DNA of 64,000 nt, taken from the NCBI GenBank assembly GCA_947470805.1, contig CANIVU010000004.1:1-64000 (forward strand). Reading direction: 5' to 3'. The notes beneath the pieces are model-generated. The model did no database searches. It was not told where the DNA came from and saw only the letters and a list, made by a program, of their open reading frames with translations. This document shows positions 46,821 to 55,222 of the stretch, one piece after another. Within the stretch, counting starts at the first letter, position 1, and each line of letters begins with the position of its first letter. The position numbers and the translations under genes were made by a program. Origin of the DNA: Acidobacteriota bacterium (GTDB taxonomy: Bacteria > Acidobacteriota > Terriglobia > Bryobacterales > Bryobacteraceae).

Positions 46821-46858
46821 TGCGGAGATTATCGCGGTTATTCTCCGCACTGCGGGGA
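46821..46858. promoter_or_regulatory. Operator-like repeat upstream of the Fic gene
   Basis: Just upstream of the Fic start (minus direction) lie three copies of one octamer: TGCGGAGA (46821-46828), its reverse complement TCTCCGCA (46842-46849) and TGCGGGGA (46851-46858, one mismatch). The last two form a near-perfect palindrome around base 46850. Because the Fic protein itself ends in a winged helix, self-regulation is a reasonable guess. Confidence 0.5.
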
Positions 46859-46905
46859 GTGCGGGGTGTGTAGGGTAGCCGCAGCTATGTGACGGGTCTG
46901 GGGCG

Positions 46906-48315
46906 TTACGTGGTGGATTCCGGGGAAAGCGTTTTGCGCGGACTCTGGTTTGGGGGGCTTACCATTTCGATGACCACCTCCAGGCCGGTGGGTTTGCGGT
47001 TGCGGCAGTAGACCTTACCGCCGCAGGCTTCTACGCAGCTTTTGACGATGGCCAGGCCGAGGCCGGCGCCTCCGGTTTCCGGGGTGCGCTCGGCGTCGGG
47101 ACGGTAGAAGGGGCTGAAGATCATGTCGTGGTCGGCTTCGGGGAGGCCGGGGCCGCAGTCGCGGACGGTGATCTGGTTGCCGGTGGCTGCGATGCGGATG
47201 GGGCCGTCGGCGCCGGCGTAGCGAATGGCGTTGCGTACCAGATTCGCCAGGGCGCGGGTGAGGTACTCTTCGTCGGCGATGACCGTGGTGCCGGGGTCGA
47301 TGTCCATGCCGACGTCGGCGCCGTTGTCGTTCTCCTGGAGGATGACTCGTTCGACGAGGGCGGGGAGATCGAGGGGCACGAGGTCGGGTTGGCGGACCGC
47401 GCCTTTGGTGAAGGAGAGGAGGTCGCCGACGAGGGCGGACATGTGGGCGACGTCGCGTTCGAGGCGCTGGAGGGCGGCGGGGCTGCTGGTCTGTTCGAGG
47501 ATGCCGGTGCTGAGTTGGATGCGGGAGAGGGGGGCGCAGAGTTCGTGGGCGACGTCGGCGAGGAAGCGTTGCTGGCCGTGGACGAGACGGGAGAGTTGTT
47601 CGGCCATGCGGCGGACGGAGCCAGCGAGGTCGGCCAGTTCGTCGGAGCCGGTGACGGGGATGCTGACGTCGAACTTGCCCTGGGCGATGTCGGCCGAGGC
47701 GGTTTGGACGGCGTGGATTGAGCGGGTGAGGCGGCGGAGGAGCGGGATCCAGCAGAGGGCGGTGACGAGGGCGGCGAGGGAGAGCCCGGCGGCCCAGGGG
47801 CGCCAGTCGAGGAAGAAGGGGACGGTGAGCAGCGACGGGGAAACGACGGCGAGGGTATGGCGGACGGGCGGGGAGCCTGGTTCGAGAACGAGGGGGAAGT
47901 GGTAGCCGATCCAGAAGCGATCGCGGGCGGATTCCTTGACGACGAAGATGGGCGGGCCGCGGCGTTTGCCGCGGGGGCGGTCGGCGCCGCGGGTGACTTC
48001 ACGGGTGACTTCGGGGGGCATGCCAAGATCGGGGCCGGCGATGAGTTCGCCGGTGTCCTGGTAGACGGAGAGGGTGAGGCCGCTGCCTTCCTGGATGCGG
48101 GCAAGGCTTGCGGTGCGTTCTTCCGGCGGGGCTTCGAGGAACTCCTCCTCGACCTGGCGGCCGAGTTCGCGGACGCGTTCGCGGGCGGGGGTGTAGAGGA
48201 ACGATTCGAGGCCGGTGCGGCTTTGCTGGAGGAAGAGGAGCAGGCCTAGGGCGGAGAGGAGGGCGAGGTTGACCGCGAGGGTGATGCCGATTTGTACGCC
48301 GAGGCGGTAGCGCAT
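46906..48315 (-). CDS. HAMP-containing sensor histidine kinase
   Basis: 469 residues from ATG 48315. Membrane helices are at about 9-29 and 174-195, with a periplasmic sensor of about 145 residues between them. HAMP is at about 192-245, HisKA with His257 in DVAHELCAPLSR, then NLVRNAIRYA, RDCGPGLP and GGAGLGLAIVKS. This is the CpxA/EnvZ layout and pairs with the OmpR-type regulator encoded upstream. The start codon lies in a duplicated copy of the regulator's 3' end (TAATG), separated by 200 bases from the original. Confidence 0.92.
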   Translation of the reverse strand: MRYRLGVQIGITLAVNLALLSALGLLLFLQQSRTGLESFLYTPARERVRELGRQVEEEFLEAPPEERTASLARIQEGSGLTLSVYQDTGELIAGPDLGMPPEVTREVTRGADRPRGKRRGPPIFVVKESARDRFWIGYHFPLVLEPGSPPVRHTLAVVSPSLLTVPFFLDWRPWAAGLSLAALVTALCWIPLLRRLTRSIHAVQTASADIAQGKFDVSIPVTGSDELADLAGSVRRMAEQLSRLVHGQQRFLADVAHELCAPLSRIQLSTGILEQTSSPAALQRLERDVAHMSALVGDLLSFTKGAVRQPDLVPLDLPALVERVILQENDNGADVGMDIDPGTTVIADEEYLTRALANLVRNAIRYAGADGPIRIAATGNQITVRDCGPGLPEADHDMIFSPFYRPDAERTPETGGAGLGLAIVKSCVEACGGKVYCRNRKPTGLEVVIEMVSPPNQSPRKTLSPESTT

Positions 48316-48531
48316 TATTCGTCCTCTGTGTGGCGGGAGTCGGCTGCGCGGTACTGGTGTTGTTTAAGCCTGTGGCGGTTGCATCGGAAATTTCCGTGAT
48401 TGAGGGGTTTTCCGGTAGCACGGCTCCCTCCTTCGCCCTTCGGGCTTCGGAGGGCGAGCCCTGTGATATGCGAATGGTGGATGGTGACGTCTTTTTGGGG
48501 GAGATCGCTGCGCATTATTCGTCCTCTGTGT
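48310..48531. repeat. 22-bp direct repeats flanking a 178-bp insert
   Basis: Bases 48310-48331 and 48510-48531 are identical (starting GCGCATTATTCG, 200 bases apart). The downstream-coordinate copy encodes the last residues and stop of the regulator; the other copy overlaps the kinase start codon. The 178 bases between (48332-48509) hold no gene but carry the hairpin unit at 48422-48460, which matches the repeat near 9540. It looks like a small element that inserted at a TAATG stop-start junction and duplicated its target. Confidence 0.6.
48422..48460. repeat. Second copy of the dispersed hairpin unit
   Basis: GGCTC...GAGCC outer arms and CCTCC/GGAGG, GCCC/GGGC inner arms give a strong hairpin. 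The 30 bases at 48431-48460 match the unit at 9540-9569 in 27 positions. Intergenic, inside the 178-bp insert. Confidence 0.55.
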
Positions 48532-49207
48532 CGCGGAAACGGTAGCCGAGGCTGCGCACGGTTTCGATACAGCCGGAGGCGCGTTCGTGGCCGAGCTTGC
48601 GGCGGAGGGAGGAGATGTGGACGTCGACGGAGCGGTCGGAGACTTCGGGGCCGCGCTGGGAGGCTTCGGCGAGGAGTTGTTCGCGGCTGAGGACGCGACC
48701 GCCGGCGCGCATGAGGGCGAGGAGCATGTCGAATTCGACGGCGGTGAGATCGATGCGCTGGCTGTCCTTTTTGGCGATGCGCTGGTGGGGGTCGACGGTG
48801 ATGCCGACGGCTCCGAGGATTGTGTTGCGGGCGCCGGGGCGGGCGCGGCGCATGAGCGCGTTGAGGCGGGCGAGGAGTTCGCGGTGGGAAAAGGTTTTGG
48901 GGACGTAGTCGTCGGCGCCGCCATCGAGGCCGGCGATGCGTTCCTTTTCGCTGCCGCGGGCGGTGAGCATCATGACGGGGACGTCGCTGCGGGCGCGGAT
49001 GCGTTTGAGGACTTCGAAGCCGTCGATGCCGGGGAGCATGACGTCGAGGATGACCACGTCGAACTCGGAGCTGGCGGCTTTGGCGGCGCCGTCGATACCG
49101 TTGTGGGCGGCGGAGACTTCGTAGCCGTGCGGGGCGAGATATTCGGCCAGCAACTGGCAGATGAGCCGGTCATCGTCGATCACCAGCGCGCGGATGGTGG
49201 CTCCCAT
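48515..49207 (-). CDS. OmpR-family response regulator
   Basis: 230 residues from ATG 49207; an open extension of 14 codons upstream is not needed for the fold. Receiver domain with acidic pocket IDDD (10-13), phospho-acceptor Asp55 (ILDVMLPG) and Lys104 (DYVPKTFS). The residue after the Lys is Thr where Pro is usual, a mild oddity. The C-terminal winged helix runs from about 140 to 228 (LTAVEFDMLLALM, DVHISSLRRKLG, IETVRSLGYRF). It acts with the kinase encoded next; promoter targets are unknown. Confidence 0.9.
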   Translation of the reverse strand: MGATIRALVIDDDRLICQLLAEYLAPHGYEVSAAHNGIDGAAKAASSEFDVVILDVMLPGIDGFEVLKRIRARSDVPVMMLTARGSEKERIAGLDGGADDYVPKTFSHRELLARLNALMRRARPGARNTILGAVGITVDPHQRIAKKDSQRIDLTAVEFDMLLALMRAGGRVLSREQLLAEASQRGPEVSDRSVDVHISSLRRKLGHERASGCIETVRSLGYRFRDTEDE

Positions 49208-49320
49208 TTCAGCTTCAGGATAGCCGAGAGTGGCGGGGGAATCGCGCAAAACTCACACTCCGCTCACAATTCTCCGGCGTTCCACATTCGCCGTTAAGAA
49301 ATGGCTGGTATTGGTAGGGT

Positions 49321-50373
49321 GTGAGAACTTCTCTCCTCTTCGTTCTGGCCGCTTTGGCGGCGATTGCGCAACCGCCACCGCGACCCGATCCGAACCTGAT
49401 CAAGGCCACCTTCAACAACACGATCAAGCTGAACGCCTACGCCGATAACTGGTGCATGATCTACATCAACGGCAAGCTGATCGCTACCGATTCGATTGAG
49501 TTCCTGCCGCATAACGTGATTTCGGTTTCGATTCTGCCGATTTATCCGATGACGATCGCCGTGCTGGCGAAGGACAACGCGGATCCGAAGACGGGGTTGG
49601 AGTATGGGACGCAGATTGGCGATGCGGGGTTCAGTTTGAAGCTTTCGGATGGGACCGTGACGTCGTCGGCGTGGAAGGTGAAAACGTTCTTTAAGGGACC
49701 GCTGAATAGGAATATTGTGACGCCGCAGGTGGAGTACACGCCGGTGCCGGCGAACTGGTTCGCGCCGGATTTCGACGATTCGTCGTGGGCGCAGGCGACC
49801 GAGTACACCGAGGCGCGGGTGGGTCCGGACGGGGACTATAACGCCGCCAATTTTACGGGCGCGAAGTTCATCTGGAGCGATGATATCGACCTGGATAACA
49901 CCGTCATTTTTCGCTACACGGCGCAGAAGCCGGCGGGGTACACGAAGAGCTGGAATGCCGATGGGGATATCAACATCACCAACATCGTTCACGAGGGACG
50001 GCTGACGCCGCCGACGGCTCCGATGCTGTTCCAGGTGAACGGCAATGGCATGGCGACGGGATACCTGACGCGGGTGCGCGGGACGCAGCAGACGACCGAG
50101 CAGTTCGCGCAGACGCCGATCGACCTGGGCCCGGCGACCGATCAGGTGTATCTGGTGCTGTATGGGGGCAATCTGCCGGCGGTGACTTCGGCCACGGCGA
50201 CGATTGCGGGGACGCCGGCGACGGTGGCCTATGCGGGGGCGCTGACTCCGTTCAACGGAGTGGCGCAGTTCAACATTCTGATTCCGCGGTCGCTAGCGGG
50301 TAAAGGGGCGGCGGAGGTCGTCGTCACCATCAATGGGCAGGCATCCAATCCGGTACTGGTGAATATCCAATGA
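49321..50373 (+). CDS. Secreted beta-sandwich protein with TIGR03437 C-terminus
   Basis: 350 residues from GTG 49321; leader MRTSLLFVLAALAAIAQ. Residues about 25-200 look like a lectin- or galactose-binding-like beta-sandwich (ADNWCMIYINGKLIATD, APDFDDSSWAQATEY). Residues about 235-350 are a TIGR03437 module (GYLTRVRGTQQTTEQF, DQVYLVLYGGNLP, GVAQFNILIPRSLAG). It is the first of six co-directional genes and is joined to the next by an ATGA overlap. A binding role at the cell surface is inferred. Confidence 0.8.
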   Translation: MRTSLLFVLAALAAIAQPPPRPDPNLIKATFNNTIKLNAYADNWCMIYINGKLIATDSIEFLPHNVISVSILPIYPMTIAVLAKDNADPKTGLEYGTQIGDAGFSLKLSDGTVTSSAWKVKTFFKGPLNRNIVTPQVEYTPVPANWFAPDFDDSSWAQATEYTEARVGPDGDYNAANFTGAKFIWSDDIDLDNTVIFRYTAQKPAGYTKSWNADGDINITNIVHEGRLTPPTAPMLFQVNGNGMATGYLTRVRGTQQTTEQFAQTPIDLGPATDQVYLVLYGGNLPAVTSATATIAGTPATVAYAGALTPFNGVAQFNILIPRSLAGKGAAEVVVTINGQASNPVLVNIQ

Positions 50374-51629
50374 AACTGATCTATGCGGTTCGCACGATGG
50401 CGGCGGTGGGGATTTTGACGGCGCTGTTGACGCAGCGGGGGGCGGCGTTCACGCAGTTGGCGCGGTGGCACTCCGATGAGAAGTATCACTACCTGGAATC
50501 GAATGGATTGCCGACGCACAAGATGATGGTGGGCATCACGGCGTGGCAGCAGCAGTTCCCGCTGCCGCAGGATTTTACGGGCGGCAATGCGTTCCGGATT
50601 CCGCGGAATCCGGTGATGGCGGCGAATCCGATTTCGGCGAAGAGCGCGCTGTTCAGCGGGGCGATCGCGGTAGCGGTGAACGGTGTGCCGATCTTCAATC
50701 CGATCAAGAACGACGGGGTGACGGATACGTTGCTGGCCGGGGAGTTGGACGAGTTCGGCGGGCACTGCGGGCGGGCCGACGACTATCACTATCACATTGC
50801 GCCGCTGCACCTGGTGGACACGGTGGGCGTTGCGAACCCGATTGGCTATGCGCTGGATGGGTTTGCGCTGTACGGGCTGACCGACCCGGACGGGACGACG
50901 CCGAAGGACCTGGATTCGTTTAACGGGCACACGGTAAATGGGGTTTACCACTACCACGCGACGAAGACCTATCCGTACGTGAACGGCGGGTTGCGTGGGG
51001 TGGTGCAGGTGGTGAACGACGCCATTACGCCGCAACCGCAGACGTTTCCGATCCGGCCCGCCGGGGATCCGTTGCGCGGGGCAAAGATTGTTGGGTTTAC
51101 CTGGCCGGGACCGAACAAGTATTCGCTGGAATATGAGCTGACGGGGCGGCGCTACTTCGTCAACTATCAGATGAATGCCGATGGCTCTTACACGTTCACG
51201 AACGTGGATCCGGGCGGGGCTTCGACCAGCCAGACGTATCAGCGCCCGGCGGCGAATCCGGCGCTCTATACGGTGAACAGCACGGGGTTGGCGACGGGTT
51301 ACGTGACGCGCGTCAATGGCAGCCAGCAGACGACCGAGCAGTTCGTGCAGCGCACCGGGAATGCGGCTTCGGCGCTGCCGATTGATGTGGCGAACGGGCA
51401 GGTGTATCTGATTCTGTACGGGAGCAACCTGGGCGCCAATGCGAACGGGACGGCGACGGTTGGCGGTGTGAGTACGCAGCTGGCTTATGCCGGGCCGTTG
51501 ACGCCGTTTAACGGTGTGGCGCAGTACAACATTCTGGTGCCTCCGTCGCTGGTGGGAGCGGGGAAGGTGGACGTCAGTGTGACGATCGCCAACCGCGCCT
51601 CGAACACGGTCAACGTAACGATCCGATAA
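50370..51629 (+). CDS. YHYH-domain protein with TIGR03437 C-terminus
   Basis: 419 residues, leader about 1-26. The YHYH motif is in CGRADDYHYHIAPL (about 132-145) and a second HYH follows (GVYHYHATKTYPY). The TIGR03437 part begins about residue 310 and closely matches that of the previous gene (GYVTRVNGSQQTTEQF against GYLTRVRGTQQTTEQF), indicating a recent duplication of the module. YHYH proteins are secreted, function unknown, with a possible metal site at the His residues. ATGA overlap with the gene before. Confidence 0.85.
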   Translation: MKLIYAVRTMAAVGILTALLTQRGAAFTQLARWHSDEKYHYLESNGLPTHKMMVGITAWQQQFPLPQDFTGGNAFRIPRNPVMAANPISAKSALFSGAIAVAVNGVPIFNPIKNDGVTDTLLAGELDEFGGHCGRADDYHYHIAPLHLVDTVGVANPIGYALDGFALYGLTDPDGTTPKDLDSFNGHTVNGVYHYHATKTYPYVNGGLRGVVQVVNDAITPQPQTFPIRPAGDPLRGAKIVGFTWPGPNKYSLEYELTGRRYFVNYQMNADGSYTFTNVDPGGASTSQTYQRPAANPALYTVNSTGLATGYVTRVNGSQQTTEQFVQRTGNAASALPIDVANGQVYLILYGSNLGANANGTATVGGVSTQLAYAGPLTPFNGVAQYNILVPPSLVGAGKVDVSVTIANRASNTVNVTIR

Positions 51630-51632
51630 CCG

Positions 51633-53117
51633 ATGCTGCCTTACTTTCTCCTTCTCGCGGTTCCGTGGACGATTCACCGGTTGCCCGATACCGGGCAGAC
51701 GCGCCGGTACGCGGTGGCCAATGGGGACGACTCCACGGTGACGATCAACCCGCCGGCGTTCCGGGTGAATGGCAACGGCACGGTGACGGACCTGGTGACG
51801 GGGTTGCAGTGGCAGCAGGCCGATGGCGGGGAAATGAAGTGGGATGGCGCGGCGGGGTATTGCGCGGGGCTGACGCTGGGCGGGGTGACGGGATGGCGGC
51901 TGCCGTATGCGCAGGAGCTGTTCACGATTCAGAATCACGGCGTGTCGAACCCATCGTTGGATACGGCGGTGTTCACGCGGTCGAACGCGGAGTACTGGTG
52001 GGCGATTGAGCCGCGGGCGGACAGCACGACAATTGCGTGGGCGGCGAACGCGGGGGGCGGGATTGGCGCGCATCCGGTGACGGAGACGGTGAGCGCGGGT
52101 GGCACGAAGCGATTCCATGCGCGGTGTGTGCGGCACTCGGCGACGGGGCCGGAGCTGGCGAGCCAGTACACTGACAACGGCGACGGCACGGTGACCGATC
52201 AGCGGACGGGGCTGATGTGGGCGCGGACGGAGACGGCGGCGGCGGTGACGTGGGAAGAGTCGTTCGCGGCGGCGAGCGCTTCAACGCTGGGCGGGTATAC
52301 GGATTGGCGGGTGCCGAATATCAAGGAGCTGCGCTCGCTGCATACCGACTATTCGGTGCGGCCGTCGATTGATACGAAGTTTTTCCCGAATACGGCGCAG
52401 GCGATTTTCTGGTCGTCGACGACGCAGATCGGGCAGAACGGCGTGACGGCGTGGAACCTGGATTTCACGAATGGGGTTGTGAGCTACAACGCCAAGACCG
52501 ACCGGCTTCATTTGCGCGCGGTGCGTGGGGGCGGGGGGCCGCGGATTGCGTTTACGGGCGTGCGGAATGCAGCGAGCTACGCCGATGGGCCGATTTCGCC
52601 GGGTGAGGTGGTGGCGATATTTGGCTCGCCGTTTGCGGGCGAGCCGGTGCGGATGAACGGGGTGGCGGCGACGGTGATTGCGGGGACAGCGAACCAGGTG
52701 AACGCGATTGTGCCGGACTCGGTTGCCGAACGGGAGACGGTGAATGTGACTGTTGGGGATAGCCCGGCGTTTCCGGTGGCGGTGGCCAAGGCCGCGCCGG
52801 GGATTTATGCGGCTAACGCGGCGGGGACGGGGCCGGCGGCGGCTACTGTTTCCACGCCGCGGGGAGGCATTGTGGTTTTCTATGCGACCGGGCATGGAGT
52901 GTTGACGGCGGCGCAAGAGTTGACGCTGCCGGTGGAGGTTCGGATGGACGGGAAGTTGTGCGAGATTCTGTACGCCGGGTTGGTGCCGGGGTTGCCGGCG
53001 GGGCTGTTGCAGGTGAATGCGCGGGTGCCGCTGGCGGTGACGCCGGGGGCGGTGGCGCTGCAGGTGAAAATTGGCGAGGCGGTGAGCCAGGCCGGGTTAA
53101 CGGTGACGGTCGAATAA
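51633..53117 (+). CDS. DUF1566-domain secreted protein with TIGR03437 C-terminus
   Basis: 494 residues; short leader. Two DUF1566 (Lcl_C) units are seen: VTDLVTGLQWQQADGGEMKW...GWRLPYAQELFTI (about 45-95) and VTDQRTGLMWARTE...YTDWRVPNIKELRSL (about 190-235), a lectin-like fold. From about residue 308 TIGR03437 follows (GVRNAASYADGPISPGEVV, VVFYATGHGVL, LLQVNARVPLAV). It starts 3 bases after the YHYH gene. A binding or adhesion role is likely. Confidence 0.85.
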   Translation: MLPYFLLLAVPWTIHRLPDTGQTRRYAVANGDDSTVTINPPAFRVNGNGTVTDLVTGLQWQQADGGEMKWDGAAGYCAGLTLGGVTGWRLPYAQELFTIQNHGVSNPSLDTAVFTRSNAEYWWAIEPRADSTTIAWAANAGGGIGAHPVTETVSAGGTKRFHARCVRHSATGPELASQYTDNGDGTVTDQRTGLMWARTETAAAVTWEESFAAASASTLGGYTDWRVPNIKELRSLHTDYSVRPSIDTKFFPNTAQAIFWSSTTQIGQNGVTAWNLDFTNGVVSYNAKTDRLHLRAVRGGGGPRIAFTGVRNAASYADGPISPGEVVAIFGSPFAGEPVRMNGVAATVIAGTANQVNAIVPDSVAERETVNVTVGDSPAFPVAVAKAAPGIYAANAAGTGPAAATVSTPRGGIVVFYATGHGVLTAAQELTLPVEVRMDGKLCEILYAGLVPGLPAGLLQVNARVPLAVTPGAVALQVKIGEAVSQAGLTVTVE

Positions 53118-53149
53118 GAGATGGGGCCGAGCCGGGTGAGACGGAGATT

Positions 53150-55222
53150 ATGAGATTCGTTCTATTTGCATTCGTTTTTTCGCTGGCCGGGGCTGCGCAG
53201 ACGGCGGAGTCCTTCGGCGGTAACATTGTGCTGGGCCGGCCGACGGACCGGTCGGTGACGGTGAACGCGTTGTTCACGGCGGATCATGATTCGGTGTACC
53301 TGGAGTACGGGGAGCAGCCGGGCGTCTACACGCGCCAGACACCGCCGAAGCTGGCGATCAAGGCGAATGTGCCGTATCAGGAAGTGATCGGGGGGCTGGA
53401 CGCGAACAAGCGCTACTACTACCGCGTCCGCTACCGGAAGACGAATGCGGGCGACCATCTGGCGAGCGCCGAGCACCGGTTTCAGACGCAGCGCGCGGCG
53501 GGCAGCAGCTTTAGTTTCACGCTGGTGGCCGACTCCCATCTGTTCACTGTTCGGCACTGTTTGCCGGCACGTTATGCGCTGGCGCTGGCGAATGCGCGGG
53601 AGGACAATCCGGACTTTCATATCGACCTGGGCGATACGTTCCGGACGGACACGATCGTCAATCCGCGGGCGACGCTGAGCTATCCGATGGTGGTGGACCG
53701 GGCGATTGCGCACCGGCCGCTGTTCAATGTGATTACGCCGGACGCGCCGTTGTTCCTGGTTCCTGGGAATCACGATTCGGAGTACCTCTGCTACACGCGG
53801 GCCGAATCGGGGCAGGATCCGAATTTGCCGCTTTGGTCCACAAATGCGCGTGTTTCGCAGTATCCGAACCCGGTTCCCGATTCGTTCTACAGCGGGGATA
53901 AGACTGTTTATCCGGGCGTGGTGAACGGCGGATTGCGGCAGAGCTATTACGCCTTCACGTGGGGGGACGCGCTATTTGTGGCGATTGACCCGTATTGGAA
54001 TATGCCTGCGCAGAACGCGAACAATTGGGTGCCGGTGATTGGCGACGCGCAGTACAACTGGCTGAAGGAGACGCTGCGCGCGAGCAAGGCGAAGTACAAG
54101 TTTGTGTTTGCGCACCACCTGTTGGGGCAGGGGCGCGGCGGGGTGGAGGTGGCGTCGCAGTACGAGTGGGGCGGGGTGGACCCGCGGCGGACGCAGACGT
54201 TCGCGCAGGCGCGGCCGGGCTGGGAGAAGCCGATTCATCAGCTGTTCCAGGAGACGGGCGTGAACGTGTTCTTTCAGGGGCACGATCATCTGTACGCGCG
54301 GGCGGTGCTGGACGGCGTGAGCTATGTTTCGGTGCCGCAGCCGGGCGCGGGGCCGCCGGGGTCGGCGGATTACTTCCCGGGGAATGAGACGGCGGGCAAT
54401 TTTGATGCGTATCTGAAGAGCCTTTCGTTGCCGAGTTCGGGGCACGTGCGGGTGAACGTTTCGCCGGAGGGCGTGAAGGTGGAGTACATTGACGCGCGGG
54501 TGGCCGGCACCGATATCGGGGTGAACCGGCGCGTGGCCGATAGCTTCACGGTAAAGCCGGCTGCGGCGCCGAAGCTGGCCGTGGTTTCAGCGGCGAGCTA
54601 TAGCGAAGTGGCATTGGCGCCGGGTTCGATTGCGACCGCGTTTCCGGGGGGCACGACGATTACGGTGACCGATAGCCTGGGACAGACGCGGACGGCGCAG
54701 ATCCTGAACAGCGCGGCGGGGCAGGCGAGTTTTGTGGTGCCGGAGGGCACGGCGAGCGGGCCGGCGACGGTGACGATTCCGGGCGTGGGGTCGGCTGCTG
54801 TGCGGATGGAAACGTTGGCGCCGGCGTTATTCGCGGCGAACGCGGGCGGGTCGGGCGTGGCCGCGGCGACGGCGATTCTGGCGCGCGGGGACGGGAGCCA
54901 AGTGCCGCAGGCGGTGTTCCGGTGTGGTAACACGGCGGGCAGTTGCGTGGCCGCGCCGCTGGATATGGGAACGGGCGCCGATGGGCTTTACCTGTCCTTC
55001 TATGGGACCGGGTTCCGGAATCGCAAGTCTCTGGAAGACGTGATTGTTTATGTGGGCGGCGTGCGCGCCCAGGTTCTTTACGCGGGTCCGCAGGGCACGT
55101 TTGCGGGGCTCGATCAATTGAACGTGCGCGTTCCCCGGGATCTGGCGGCGACCGATGAGAGTGGTGTCGTCGTCACGATTGAGGGCCGCACGGCGAATGT
55201 CACGACGGTGAATCTCCAATGA
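53150..55222 (+). CDS. Secreted metallophosphoesterase with Fn3-like N-domain and TIGR03437 C-terminus
   Basis: 690 residues from ATG 53150 (leader MRFVLFAFVFSLAGAAQ); the open frame upstream is rejected. Residues about 20-115 form a purple-acid-phosphatase-like Fn3 domain. The metal motifs are in order: ADSH (about 127), GDTFRTD (about 162), GNHDSEYL (about 205), FAHHLLG (about 322) and GHDHLYA (about 380). TIGR03437 runs from about 480 to 690. It should hydrolyse phosphate esters outside the cytoplasm. Thirty-two bases separate it from the DUF1566 gene; its stop overlaps the next gene. Confidence 0.88.
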   Translation: MRFVLFAFVFSLAGAAQTAESFGGNIVLGRPTDRSVTVNALFTADHDSVYLEYGEQPGVYTRQTPPKLAIKANVPYQEVIGGLDANKRYYYRVRYRKTNAGDHLASAEHRFQTQRAAGSSFSFTLVADSHLFTVRHCLPARYALALANAREDNPDFHIDLGDTFRTDTIVNPRATLSYPMVVDRAIAHRPLFNVITPDAPLFLVPGNHDSEYLCYTRAESGQDPNLPLWSTNARVSQYPNPVPDSFYSGDKTVYPGVVNGGLRQSYYAFTWGDALFVAIDPYWNMPAQNANNWVPVIGDAQYNWLKETLRASKAKYKFVFAHHLLGQGRGGVEVASQYEWGGVDPRRTQTFAQARPGWEKPIHQLFQETGVNVFFQGHDHLYARAVLDGVSYVSVPQPGAGPPGSADYFPGNETAGNFDAYLKSLSLPSSGHVRVNVSPEGVKVEYIDARVAGTDIGVNRRVADSFTVKPAAAPKLAVVSAASYSEVALAPGSIATAFPGGTTITVTDSLGQTRTAQILNSAAGQASFVVPEGTASGPATVTIPGVGSAAVRMETLAPALFAANAGGSGVAAATAILARGDGSQVPQAVFRCGNTAGSCVAAPLDMGTGADGLYLSFYGTGFRNRKSLEDVIVYVGGVRAQVLYAGPQGTFAGLDQLNVRVPRDLAATDESGVVVTIEGRTANVTTVNLQ

